Shown here piece after piece: positions 1 through 8,622 of a DNA stretch of 41,415 nucleotides (positions are counted from its first letter, which is position 1; each line of letters opens with the position of its first letter). This DNA is from Akkermansia sp. (GTDB taxonomy: Bacteria > Verrucomicrobiota > Verrucomicrobiia > Verrucomicrobiales > Akkermansiaceae). Where the stretch lies: assembly GCA_017415555.1 (NCBI GenBank), contig JAFQGF010000016.1, positions 1-41,415 on the forward strand. Direction: 5' to 3'. Made by a program: the position numbers and the translations under genes. The notes under the pieces were generated by a model. That model saw only the letters and a program-made list of their open reading frames with translations, did no database searches and was not told the DNA's origin.

Positions 1-12
1 CCGACGTAAGGA

Positions 13-170
13 GGGGTGGCATAATGCCCAGGCTTCAATATGTAGCGTCGCTTTATGCCACCCCACCATCCGGTGGGGTTCTCTTTGTTTTTTTGCCTTT
101 CCCACGGGTTTCGTTCGCGTTGCTCACTCCACCCGTGGCTACTTTATGCCGCCTCGCCATACGGCGAGGC
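13..170. repeat. REP-like hairpin cluster with covarying stems
   Basis: Two units each begin with CTTTATGCC (51-59 and 142-150) and continue into a hairpin with a four-base loop. Unit 1 pairs 61-67 with 72-78 (loop ATCC); unit 2 pairs 151-158 with 163-170 (loop ATAC). The stems differ at three positions, and each change is compensated on the other arm. A third, wider inverted repeat pairs 102-109 with 131-138. Bases 13-24 are a perfect reverse complement of 53-64, so unit 1 can also fold in an alternative way. This resembles REP/BIME-type intergenic elements. No transposase is visible next to it. Confidence 0.6.
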
Positions 171-323
171 TCACAAATTCCGCTTCGCTCGCCCGACAAC
201 TTCCAATTTACCGGGCTAATGAATCTCTAGAGTTTCATTGAGCCAGCGCATATTTTACCTATTTTTACCAGCAGATTTGAAACAGCCCCAAAAAACAAAA
301 CTCTCGCTATGAGCACACAACTA
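171..323. other. Intergenic, no gene seen
   Basis: Apart from the hairpin repeats at 13-170, the first 323 bases hold no convincing coding region. The only open frame (24-230) runs through the hairpins and encodes a low-complexity peptide with no recognisable features. Bases 171-323 are AT-rich and show no clear terminator for the minus-strand gene ending at 324. Confidence 0.5.
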
Positions 324-1280
324 TCATTCAGACGGAAGGCTCTGGCACAATTCTTCCCAGCGTACTTTTGCCGCCAGAATAGCCTCACGACTCACGGAGG
401 AGGATAGCTCCCAGGTAAGCGGCATGGCCTGGGTAAAATACCGCGGCAGCAGAGCCGCAAAATCCACATCCCCCCCCTGAAAAGGAGCCCGGTGGTCTCT
501 CTGCGGCCACTGCACATCATTCACATGAGCCCCATACAGGTACGGCTTCAGGCTGCGCAGGTACTGGTCATGATTGAGCAGCAGGAGATTATGTTTGCGC
601 TGAATGTGACCAAAATCGTGCCAGTAACGTACATGCGGGTTATCTGCGAACTCAGCCATCAACTGCGGCATTTCCCACTCACCGGGCATCTGCTCAAAGT
701 GGCTGCGCCCCTCCACACCCAGCACGAGATTGAGCTCCCGGGCTTTGTCCGCAAGCCTATACAAGGCCTCCCGAGCACGCTCATAGTACACCGGAGCCAA
801 CTTTGCGCGGCGTCTCACGTATTCACCCTTCAACCGAGCATACTCCTTCGAGCCCCACAAGCCCCGGCGCACCATACGTTGCAGCGTTCGAGTACACTCA
901 TGCCCGCGAAAAAGCTCCACCTCTCCCAAATGCAGGACAACATAACGCGCCTCCAGCCGTGCCGCAACCATCAGCGTTTCCATACTCAGGCGCAGAGCAC
1001 GTTCGCGCTCCTCCGGCCGGTGCGAGGTAAAGCGAAAGGCATCCGGCGCATCCCCCTGCACATCTATGGGCGCCGGGCAGAAATTGTGAACCCCCACCAC
1101 GCGGATGCGTTTTTCATCCACCGCCTGCATCAGACCGGGCATAAGAGAAAGAAACAGTCCATGGGAGGCTTCGATAGCCTCGAACCCCAACTCTCGAATC
1201 TCATCGCACATTGCTCCGCCATCCTTATGGCGGGAGCTGTTCCAGCAGGTGGAAAACACGTTCACGGCGAAAGCATACAA
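324..1280 (-). CDS. Sugar phosphate isomerase/epimerase-like TIM-barrel protein
   Basis: The 318-residue protein resembles the xylose isomerase-like/AP endonuclease 2 TIM-barrel superfamily. Segments visible in order are VVLHLGEVE (near residue 115), LGVEGRSHF (near 190), YWHDFGH (near 220) and GAHVNDVQW (near 250). Their Glu, Asp and His residues are placed like the metal ligands of this superfamily. Substrate and reaction cannot be told from sequence. The start is uncertain. The first usable codon is a TTG at 1280, but the frame stays open upstream for about 13 codons and reads KTLAKYGIR, which looks like real protein, so a non-ATG start further upstream is possible. It is transcribed divergently from the hexosaminidase gene across about 160 bases. 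Confidence 0.75.
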   Translation of the reverse strand: MYAFAVNVFSTCWNSSRHKDGGAMCDEIRELGFEAIEASHGLFLSLMPGLMQAVDEKRIRVVGVHNFCPAPIDVQGDAPDAFRFTSHRPEERERALRLSMETLMVAARLEARYVVLHLGEVELFRGHECTRTLQRMVRRGLWGSKEYARLKGEYVRRRAKLAPVYYERAREALYRLADKARELNLVLGVEGRSHFEQMPGEWEMPQLMAEFADNPHVRYWHDFGHIQRKHNLLLLNHDQYLRSLKPYLYGAHVNDVQWPQRDHRAPFQGGDVDFAALLPRYFTQAMPLTWELSSSVSREAILAAKVRWEELCQSLPSE

Positions 1281-1403
1281 CCGAATGCCGTATTTAGCAA
1301 GCGTTTTTATTCCATATTACAGAGAAAACGCGTTTGGAAAAAGCTGTCGGAACAAGGCTATTTGCCGGGTACTCATATCTCGGGTGAGCATATTGTTTTC
1401 AAC

Positions 1404-1432
1404 TTGACTTTATCCCGATTTTAGGGTAGTAG
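1404..1432 (+). promoter_or_regulatory. Promoter of the GH20 gene
   Basis: TTGACT (1404-1409), a 17-base spacer and a weak -10 TAGTAG (1427-1432). The ATG follows 8 bases after the -10, so the transcript would have almost no leader. Confidence 0.4.
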
Positions 1433-1440
1433 GTAGAAGT

Positions 1441-3480
1441 ATGATACGGAATACACTTCTGACACTATGCGGCCTTCTGTGTTTCATGGCCGCCCCGGCA
1501 ATGCAAGCCGCCAATGCTCCAACGCCCGGCACCTGGGATTCCCCGCACGACCTTTCCGTGGAAGAATCGGCGCAGGTTGCCCTGATTCCGTTCCCCAGGA
1601 AAGCAGAGTGGACGGGCGGCACACTGGATGTACAGGAGAAGACGCCACGCCTCACCGGAGATATCGTCAGCATGGTACAGACGGCTCTGCAGGAATATAT
1701 GCAGGGCCAAAAAGACGGCAAGTCGTATTTTGATGTAAAATGTAACCTACAGCCCGACCTTCTGCCTCCGGACAAAGCAGCAGAAGGCTACCACCTGAAT
1801 ATCGACCCAAAGGGCGTCGCCATTTCTGCCGCAACGGAGGCCGGATTGCTCCAAGGCTTCCAGACCCTGCGCCAGATGCTTGTCACAGGCAATGGTAAAC
1901 TGCCCTACTGCCGCATAGAAGACTGGCCGGCCTTCCGGTACCGGGGTTTCATGCAAGACTGCGGACGCAACTTCCGCAGTGTGGAACGCCTCAAAAAAGA
2001 GCTTTCTCTTGCCGCCCAGCTCAAGGTGAACCTCTTCCATTGGCACCTGACGGATTACCCGGCCTGGCATGTGGAATGCAAATGCTACCCACAGCTCAAC
2101 GACCCACGCTACCGTACGCGGGATAAGCACGATACATACAGCTATGAGCAGATTCGGGAGGTTTTTGCCTACGCAGCCGCGCGCAATATCACCATCATTC
2201 CGGAACTGGATATGCCCGGGCACAGTGCCTATTTCGATCGCGCATTCGGCTTCAAGATGCACACGCCGCAGGGCATGAAAATCGTGGGTGAACTTCTCGA
2301 TGAGTTTTGCAACGAGATACCTGCCGACATATGCCCCATTCTGCACTTCGGTGCCGATGAAGTTCGTATTCCCAATGCCGCGCAATTCGTGGATTTTGTG
2401 ACTAAGAAGCTGCAAAGCCACAACCGCACCCCCATGCAGTGGGCCAGTTCTCGCGACTTACCCGTTGGAGAAAGCTCCATCGAACAACGATGGGGCGAAG
2501 GAGCCGACATGGTAGCAAAATCCATCCGCCCGGAGCGCCTTAAACGCAAGGCTTTCGACTCCACCATGGGATATGCCAACCTGCTGGATCCGGCTCTTCT
2601 GGTACGCAGATACTTCTTCATGCGCCCCTGCGGCTCCGCGCAGGGCGATGAGAAAAAACTGGGTACCATCATCTGCATCTGGCCGGATGGTAAGGTCGAT
2701 AACAAAGAATACATCCCCGGCATGTGCACCATGTGGCCCGGCATCATGGCCATGGCCGAGCGTAGCTGGAATGGCGGCGGCGCAGATGGTGACCACTTGC
2801 CCCTGGAAATGGCAGCCCCCTGCACCACGGCCGGCCGTGCATACTCCCTCTTCGAGAAGCGCATGCAAGCCTTGCACCGTGCTCAGTTTACCGAAGAATC
2901 TTTCCCCATGTGGTACGAGTCCGGGGTAAACTGGACCATCGTTGAACCGCTGCCGACAAACAGAGCAGCCGAAATCCGCCAGAAGATACTAGAGGGGCGA
3001 CAACATGAGTGCAAGACCGTCAAGGCGTATTGCGCCAACCTCTACTTCCGCACACGCCCGGACACCGGCTACCTGGGCATATTCCCCAAGGCGAAACCCG
3101 GCAGCACAATCTGGGCTATTACCACCATCCACGCCCAAAAAGCCGGCAAGCATAAGTTCATGCTGGGCTTCGATGCCCCGGCTCGCTCCAACCGGCGCTG
3201 GACCGGGATACCGAAAAACGGAGAATGGTCCCAGTGCGGCACGCGCATCTGGCTCAACGGCATCGAGCAGAAAACCCCGCGCACATACAAACTGGCCGGG
3301 CAAAACCGCCATACCGGCAACGCCTGGAACTTCGAAAAACCGCTCTCACCGGAGGAAATATGGTGGGTACAGGAGCCCGTGGAGTTCGAGCTGCAAGAAG
3401 GAGATAACACATTCATCATCGAGCAGCCATACGTCGGCGAGCACCAGTCCTGGGGCATCTCTCTCATACCGCTTTCCTGA
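1441..3480 (+). CDS. Secreted beta-N-acetylhexosaminidase, GH20
   Basis: This 679-residue glycoside hydrolase family 20 protein should remove terminal beta-linked GlcNAc/GalNAc from glycans such as mucin O-glycans. It begins with a signal peptide (about residues 1-23, ending near AMQA), so it is exported. Residues about 45-155 look like the GH20 N-terminal alpha/beta domain. The catalytic barrel starts at FRYRGFMQDCGR, includes NLFHWHLTDYPAW and IIPELDMPGHS, and holds the catalytic pair in HFGADEV (Asp306-Glu307). Asp is known to orient the substrate acetamido group in this family and Glu is the acid/base. The last 150 or so residues form an extra beta-rich domain of unknown role, possibly carbohydrate binding. 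A terminator follows directly, so it is monocistronic. Confidence 0.93.
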   Translation: MIRNTLLTLCGLLCFMAAPAMQAANAPTPGTWDSPHDLSVEESAQVALIPFPRKAEWTGGTLDVQEKTPRLTGDIVSMVQTALQEYMQGQKDGKSYFDVKCNLQPDLLPPDKAAEGYHLNIDPKGVAISAATEAGLLQGFQTLRQMLVTGNGKLPYCRIEDWPAFRYRGFMQDCGRNFRSVERLKKELSLAAQLKVNLFHWHLTDYPAWHVECKCYPQLNDPRYRTRDKHDTYSYEQIREVFAYAAARNITIIPELDMPGHSAYFDRAFGFKMHTPQGMKIVGELLDEFCNEIPADICPILHFGADEVRIPNAAQFVDFVTKKLQSHNRTPMQWASSRDLPVGESSIEQRWGEGADMVAKSIRPERLKRKAFDSTMGYANLLDPALLVRRYFFMRPCGSAQGDEKKLGTIICIWPDGKVDNKEYIPGMCTMWPGIMAMAERSWNGGGADGDHLPLEMAAPCTTAGRAYSLFEKRMQALHRAQFTEESFPMWYESGVNWTIVEPLPTNRAAEIRQKILEGRQHECKTVKAYCANLYFRTRPDTGYLGIFPKAKPGSTIWAITTIHAQKAGKHKFMLGFDAPARSNRRWTGIPKNGEWSQCGTRIWLNGIEQKTPRTYKLAGQNRHTGNAWNFEKPLSPEEIWWVQEPVEFELQEGDNTFIIEQPYVGEHQSWGISLIPLS

Positions 3481-3502
3481 TACAAAGCACCTATCATGCC
3501 CT

Positions 3503-3540
3503 CCCGCCCCCCCGAAAAACACACGGGGGCGGGATTTTTT
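3503..3540 (+). terminator. Intrinsic terminator after GH20 gene
   Basis: A perfect 9-bp GC stem (CCCGCCCCC at 3503-3511 with GGGGGCGGG at 3525-3533) is followed by A and six T. Confidence 0.85.
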
Positions 3541-3573
3541 CTTTCAATTATCAACACTCATACATTTAACTGC

Positions 3574-3602
3574 TCGACAACTCGGCAAACCTTTGCTAGA
3601 AT
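3574..3602 (+). promoter_or_regulatory. Promoter of the 3624 gene
   Basis: TCGACA (3574-3579), a 17-base spacer and TAGAAT (3597-3602). The expected transcription start lies about 14 bases before the ATG at 3624. Confidence 0.5.
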
Positions 3603-3623
3603 GGCAGCAAGGTATAAACATTT

Positions 3624-4310
3624 ATGTTCCTCTCTCTTTCCAGAATATTGAAAACCACGCTTGCTGCTCTTGTGCTGCTTGGCACCTGCGCATTTGCAGA
3701 AAACGGAGCAGACTTCAACACCCGCCTGAAGCAGGAATTGGCACAGGCTCATTATATCCCCACATGCACGTGGAAGCTCAGTTGTACATTTGCAGCAACT
3801 CCGGCCAATAAAGAGCTCATCCAGCTGGACAATATGTATTACCTGGTAAACCAGTCCCGCTACTGGTGGGGACTCAATATGGAGCCCTCCAACATCCTTA
3901 CAAACAACAAAGTCTGCACCTTCCACGCAGAAGACAACACCTACACCTATACTGCCCGCAAGGGGGAACTGCCCGTCACCTGGACCCTGAACGAGCAAGG
4001 CACGGCACCTGCCCCCCGCACCTCCGGCAAAGACCTGAACGTCACGATTGAGTGTGATGGGGAAAACACCAGAATTATCCTCAGCTACGGAGTTTCTCCC
4101 CTGACAGACGTTTTTGTGCTGCCCGGTATTGCGCTGGATGCCACCCACATCAAATTCAACGAAAAATCTGCCGTCTATAATTACAACCTGGCAGTAGAAA
4201 AGAACAATCCCTATCCGGCGCGCATTGCCATTTCGCTGGGGGCGCTGGCTCTGTTATCTCTCATGGTCATCGGTGTCGGCGGGTTCCGCAGAAAATCCGC
4301 AAACAGTTAA
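3624..4310 (+). CDS. Exported protein of unknown function with C-terminal membrane anchor
   Basis: The 228-residue protein has an N-terminal signal peptide (hydrophobic LAALVLLGTCAFA, cleavage near residue 25). Near its C-terminus is one membrane helix (about residues 200-218, IAISLGALALLSLMVIGVGG) followed by a basic tail RRKSANS, giving a type I topology with an exposed domain of about 175 residues. That domain is beta-rich by eye and matches no family I recognise. It has its own promoter and lies 48 bases before the catalase gene, which also has its own promoter. Function unknown. Confidence 0.75.
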   Translation: MFLSLSRILKTTLAALVLLGTCAFAENGADFNTRLKQELAQAHYIPTCTWKLSCTFAATPANKELIQLDNMYYLVNQSRYWWGLNMEPSNILTNNKVCTFHAEDNTYTYTARKGELPVTWTLNEQGTAPAPRTSGKDLNVTIECDGENTRIILSYGVSPLTDVFVLPGIALDATHIKFNEKSAVYNYNLAVEKNNPYPARIAISLGALALLSLMVIGVGGFRRKSANS

Positions 4311-4320
4311 GACTAACACC

Positions 4321-4349
4321 TTGCCAAAAAGATTGGGTAGGCTTATGCT
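4321..4349 (+). promoter_or_regulatory. Promoter of katA
   Basis: TTGCCA (4321-4326), a 17-base spacer and TATGCT (4344-4349). The -10 ends 9 bases before the catalase ATG, which predicts a leader of only a few bases. The -35 starts just after the stop codon of the upstream gene. No PerR or OxyR box was recognised. Confidence 0.6.
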
Positions 4350-4358
4350 GGTGCCACT

Positions 4359-5819
4359 ATGAGCGACCCGCATAAACTCACCACGGCCGCCGGAGCACCG
4401 GTAGCGGACAATACCAACAGCATGACAGCAGGTCCACGCGGGCCGATGCTGCTGCAAGATGTGTGGCATCTTGAAAAAATGGCACACCTGAATCGAGAAG
4501 TTCTTCCCGAACGCCGCATGCACGCCAAAGGCTGGGGTGCGCACGGCAAATTCACCGTCACCCAGGATATTACGCCATACACAAAGGCAGCACTTTTCAG
4601 CAAAGTCGGCAAAGTCACGCCTGTGTTTGCCCGCTTTTCCACGGCTGCGGGAGAGCGCGGATACGCCGATGCCGACCGCGATATCCGCGGTTTTGCCCTG
4701 AAATTTTACACAGACGAAGGCAACTGGGATTTGGTGGGCAACAACACCCCCGTTTTCTTCATTCGTGACCCACTCAAGTTCCCCGATCTCAACCACGCCC
4801 TGCACCGACACCCTCAGACAGGCCGCCGCAGCGATACCGCCAAGTGGGATTTCTGGACGAGCCTGCCGGAAAGCTTTCATCAGGTGACCATCACCATGAG
4901 CGAGCGGGGAATTCCCAGCGATTTTCGGCACATGCACGGTTTTGGCAGTCACGCCTATTCCTTCATCAACGCTGCGGGAGAGCGCGTGTGGTGCAAGTTC
5001 CATTTTGTGAGTCAACAAGGTATACGCTGCCTCAGTGATGCCGAAGCAGATACCCTGAATGGCAAAGACCCAGACAGCGCCGGACACGACCTCTTCAACG
5101 CCATAGCAGAGGGTAATTTTCCCAAATGGACACTCTGTGTACAACTCATGACGGATAAACAGGCTCAGGCTTTCCCCTTCAATCCCTTTGACCTCACCAA
5201 AGTATGGCCCCATGGAGACTTCCCTCTCAGGGAAGTGGGCGTATTGGAACTCAACCGCAACCCGGAAAACTACTTTGCTGAGGTGGAACAGGCCGCATTT
5301 ACTCCTGCCAACATTGTGCCGGGCATTGGATTCTCCCCCGATAAAATGCTACAGAGCCGACTCTTTTCCTATGGTGATGCCCAGCGCTATCGCCTCGGGG
5401 TCAACCACGATATGCTGCCCATCAATCGTCCACGTTGCCCGTTCCACAGTTTCCATCAGGATGGGCGTATGCGCTTTGATGACAATAAAGGCGCCGCTCC
5501 GACCTACGAACCCAATAGCTTCGGCGAATGGCGTGAACAACCCCTCTACAATGAACCGCCCATCCCCGTAGACGGAATGGGTGAGCGGTATACATTCCTC
5601 AACACTCCGGACGACTACTTTGCCCAGCCACGCGCCCTTTTCAAACTCATGCCGGCCGGCAAGCGCCGACTCCTCTTCGAAAACACCGCCCGGGCTCTCG
5701 ACAATGTTCCACTCTTCATCAAGCGCCGGCACGTAGACCACTGCTATGCCTGCCACCCCGATTACGGGCGTGGGGTGGAAAAAGCGCTGGAAGCCCGCGC
5801 TGCCGGAGCAGAAAAGTAG
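4359..5819 (+). CDS. katA: Catalase, monofunctional heme type (KatA-like)
   Basis: The enzyme converts hydrogen peroxide to water and oxygen with heme. Its 486 residues match the length of small-subunit clade 3 catalases. The active-site His is His55 in RRMHAKGWG, the distal Asn lies in VGNNTPVFF (about residue 128) and the proximal heme Tyr is Tyr338 in [14 protein letters not shown]. All three are intact. No signal peptide is visible, so it is cytoplasmic. A catalase suits a gut anaerobe that meets oxygen at the mucosa. The gene stands alone between its promoter and a strong hairpin, and converges on gyrA. Confidence 0.97.
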   Translation: MSDPHKLTTAAGAPVADNTNSMTAGPRGPMLLQDVWHLEKMAHLNREVLPERRMHAKGWGAHGKFTVTQDITPYTKAALFSKVGKVTPVFARFSTAAGERGYADADRDIRGFALKFYTDEGNWDLVGNNTPVFFIRDPLKFPDLNHALHRHPQTGRRSDTAKWDFWTSLPESFHQVTITMSERGIPSDFRHMHGFGSHAYSFINAAGERVWCKFHFVSQQGIRCLSDAEADTLNGKDPDSAGHDLFNAIAEGNFPKWTLCVQLMTDKQAQAFPFNPFDLTKVWPHGDFPLREVGVLELNRNPENYFAEVEQAAFTPANIVPGIGFSPDKMLQSRLFSYGDAQRYRLGVNHDMLPINRPRCPFHSFHQDGRMRFDDNKGAAPTYEPNSFGEWREQPLYNEPPIPVDGMGERYTFLNTPDDYFAQPRALFKLMPAGKRRLLFENTARALDNVPLFIKRRHVDHCYACHPDYGRGVEKALEARAAGAEK

Positions 5820-5884
5820 ACGACCACTCCACCAGCCCCGTATCAACCCCTTCGGTGAGCAGCAATGCCGCCGGCGTACCAAAC

Positions 5885-5920
5885 CCACAGCCGCCGCCTC
5901 ATCAGAGGCGGCGGCTGTGG
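5885..5920. terminator. Hairpin between katA and gyrA, likely bidirectional terminator
   Basis: A perfect 16-bp GC-rich stem (5885-5900 with 5905-5920) with loop ATCA lies in the short gap between the convergent katA and gyrA genes. Neither side has a real T-tract, so termination strength is uncertain. Confidence 0.55.
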
Positions 5921-5943
5921 TGTCGAATGTTCTGTCGGCAGAA

Positions 5944-8598
5944 TTACTCCTGCGGGGATTCCGTGCTTTCGGGGGCAGATGAATCTGCGCTCTCCGAGGC
6001 GTCATCATCCTCCTCATCGTCGGGAATGACCAGAGTAATCTCCTGAATAGCTTCCTTACCATTGAGGGTAATGAGCTTCACGCCCTGAGTGGCACGACCT
6101 GTCTCGCGGATGGAATCCACCTTCATGCGGACAGACTGACCACCGGAAGTCATAATCATGAGCTCATCGGCATCCGTCACAGTGGTAGCGGAAACAACCA
6201 GACCGGTCTTGTCGGTGCAGTTCATCGTCTTGATACCAATGCCGCCACGGCTCTGGAGACGATACTCGGCAAACCTGGTGCGCTTGCCAAGGCCATTTTC
6301 CGAAACAACGAGCAGCGAATGGGCCGCAGCCGGGGTTTCTCCGGCAGCCTCAGCAGAGTCATCACCCTCTGTGGCAGTCTCGCCTTCCGGCACCACAGCC
6401 ATGGCTACCACGTAGTCGCCCTCGCGCAGCTTGATACCGCGCACGCCGATGGTATTACGCCCCTGAGTACGCATATCGCTCTCCGAGAATCGGATACTCA
6501 TACCATTATGGGTGACGATGATGACGTCCTGCTCTCCCGTGGTAAGCACGGCATTCACCAGAGAATTCCCCTCCTCCAGATTGATGGCGATGATACCGGC
6601 CTTGCGATAGTTCACAAAGTCGTTAAGAGCGGTCTTCTTAACGGTGCCATCCTTCGTGGCAAACACCACATTTCCGGAGCCCTCAGCGAAGGTAACATCC
6701 TTGCCATCCTCACTCACCTTACGCTCCAGGCGCAGAATGGCCGCGATGCGCTCCTCTGCCTGCATATCCAGCAGATTCTTGATGGAACGCCCCTGAGCAC
6801 TGCGGGCGGCCTCGTCAATCTCATACACGCGCTCCACATACACTCGCCCGGTATTAGTGAAGAACATGATGTAGTCGTGATTCTGCGCGGCAAAAAGGTG
6901 CTCCACATAATCGTTGGCATCTTTCTTGCTCTTGGTGGTAGCAGCCTTGATTCCCTTGCCGCCACGCGCCTGCAAGCGGTACTCATCGGAGTTGGTGCGC
7001 TTGATGTAGCCGCTGTGGGAGATAGTCACAATCATGGAATCATTGGGAATCAAATCCTCGATGGCCATATCACCCTCGAAGGGGATGATGTGAGTCATAC
7101 GCGGAGTGGCATATTTTTCCTTGATGGTACGCAGCTCATCCTTCACGATACCGAGCACGCGGCTCTCGTTGGCAAGGATATCCAGATAATCCTCGATAAG
7201 CTCCAGCAGCTTCTTGTACTCGTCAGAAATCTTGTCGTTTTCCAGAGCAGTGAGCTGGTAAAGGCGGAGTTCAAGAATGGCGTTGACCTGGCGCTCGGTG
7301 AACACATACTGATCCCCCTGCACGGAAGGCTGGCTGTGGATGAGAATGCCGAGTCCTTTGGCAAGTTCCACCGGGAAACGGAATGCCAGGAGTCGATTAC
7401 GGGCATCCTCGCGGTTCTTCGAATCACGAATAATGCGGATAAACTCATCGAGATTTGCCAGGGCAATAAGGTATGCCTCCAACACCTCGGCACGGTCTTC
7501 TGCCTTACGCAACAGGAACTTGGTACGGCGCACCACCACCTCGCGACGGTGCTCAACGTAGAAGTTGATAGCATCCTTCATAGTGAGCACCTTCGGGCGC
7601 CCCTCATGAATAGCCAGCATGTTTACCGCGAAGGATGTATCCAGGCTGGTGAGCTTGTAGAGCTGGTTGATGACCACCTGCGGGCGGGCATCGCGCTTAA
7701 GCTCAATTTCGATGTAGTCCGTCAGGTCGCGCATACCGGCGATGTCAGTTATCACCTTATCGCGCACCAGCTCGGCAATGCGTTCCTGCAACACGGCGCG
7801 GTTCACGCCATAGGGTACATCGGAAACGTGGAGGAACTCGCGGCCATTCTCATTAGTCACCACCTCCACCTTGCCACGCATACGAACACTGCCGCGCCCG
7901 GTGCGGAAATAGCTATCAATGCCCTTGTAACCCAGAACATAGCCCCCTGTGGGGAAGTCCGGGCCCTTAATGTAGGCGCGCAGAGCTTCGCTGGTAATGT
8001 GGGGGTTATCAATAAACGCACAAACACCATCCACCACTTCGCCCAGGTTGTGCGGGGCCATGTTGGTAGCCATACCCACGGCAATACCCGTACCACCGTT
8101 GACCAGCAGGTTCGGGAAAGCGGAGGGGAACACCACCGGCTCCGTGAAATTGTTGTCGTAGTTGGGCTGGAAATCCACCGTATCTTTATCCAGATCATCC
8201 ATGAGGGCAAGCCCCAGATGGCTCAGCTTAGCCTCAGTGTATCGGTAGGCGGCGGGGGGGTCGCCTTCCGGGGAGCCGAAGTTACCCTGCCCCAGCACCA
8301 GGACATCGCGCATGTACCAGGGCTGTGCCATGTTCACTAGCGTGCCGTAGGCAGACTGGTCACCATGCGGGTGGTATTTACCGATGGTATCACCCACAAT
8401 ACGGCCGCACTTCACCGTGCCCTTGCTGGGCACCAGACCAAGCTCGTGCATGGCATAAAGCACGCGGCGCTGCGAGGGTTTGAGGCCATCGCGGGCATCC
8501 GGCAAAGCGCGGGAGATAATCACCGACATGGAGTAATCCAGGAAGCTGCGGGAGACCTCCTCTGCCACATCGACGGGACGAATTCTTGTTTCGCTCAT
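5944..8598 (-). CDS. gyrA: DNA gyrase subunit A
   Basis: This is the DNA-cutting subunit of gyrase (884 residues; E. coli 875). The catalytic Tyr is Tyr120 in YRYTEAKL. The C-terminal beta-pinwheel carries a GyrA-box-like QARGGKG, which supports gyrase rather than topoisomerase IV. The protein ends in an acidic Ser/Glu/Asp-rich tail of about 30 residues. The quinolone-determining stretch reads KYHPHGDQSAYGT. The positions of E. coli Ser83 and Asp87 are Gln81 and Gly85 here, which predicts low intrinsic quinolone binding. The gene follows gyrB after 24 bases and is probably cotranscribed. ATG at 8598 fits the conserved N-terminus. A second type IIA topoisomerase may exist elsewhere. Confidence 0.96.
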   Translation of the reverse strand: MSETRIRPVDVAEEVSRSFLDYSMSVIISRALPDARDGLKPSQRRVLYAMHELGLVPSKGTVKCGRIVGDTIGKYHPHGDQSAYGTLVNMAQPWYMRDVLVLGQGNFGSPEGDPPAAYRYTEAKLSHLGLALMDDLDKDTVDFQPNYDNNFTEPVVFPSAFPNLLVNGGTGIAVGMATNMAPHNLGEVVDGVCAFIDNPHITSEALRAYIKGPDFPTGGYVLGYKGIDSYFRTGRGSVRMRGKVEVVTNENGREFLHVSDVPYGVNRAVLQERIAELVRDKVITDIAGMRDLTDYIEIELKRDARPQVVINQLYKLTSLDTSFAVNMLAIHEGRPKVLTMKDAINFYVEHRREVVVRRTKFLLRKAEDRAEVLEAYLIALANLDEFIRIIRDSKNREDARNRLLAFRFPVELAKGLGILIHSQPSVQGDQYVFTERQVNAILELRLYQLTALENDKISDEYKKLLELIEDYLDILANESRVLGIVKDELRTIKEKYATPRMTHIIPFEGDMAIEDLIPNDSMIVTISHSGYIKRTNSDEYRLQARGGKGIKAATTKSKKDANDYVEHLFAAQNHDYIMFFTNTGRVYVERVYEIDEAARSAQGRSIKNLLDMQAEERIAAILRLERKVSEDGKDVTFAEGSGNVVFATKDGTVKKTALNDFVNYRKAGIIAINLEEGNSLVNAVLTTGEQDVIIVTHNGMSIRFSESDMRTQGRNTIGVRGIKLREGDYVVAMAVVPEGETATEGDDSAEAAGETPAAAHSLLVVSENGLGKRTRFAEYRLQSRGGIGIKTMNCTDKTGLVVSATTVTDADELMIMTSGGQSVRMKVDSIRETGRATQGVKLITLNGKEAIQEITLVIPDDEEDDDASESADSSAPESTESPQE

Positions 8599-8622
8599 AA
8601 TCAGAATGAAAGGTTAATGGTT

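Noticed and set aside
6319..8340. 673-codon plus-strand frame opposite gyrA, and similar long frames opposite gyrB (9379-11139), thrS (27107-28582) and purA (35231-36709)
   Set aside because: They are antisense shadows of strongly conserved genes. Their translations are His/Leu-rich with no domain.
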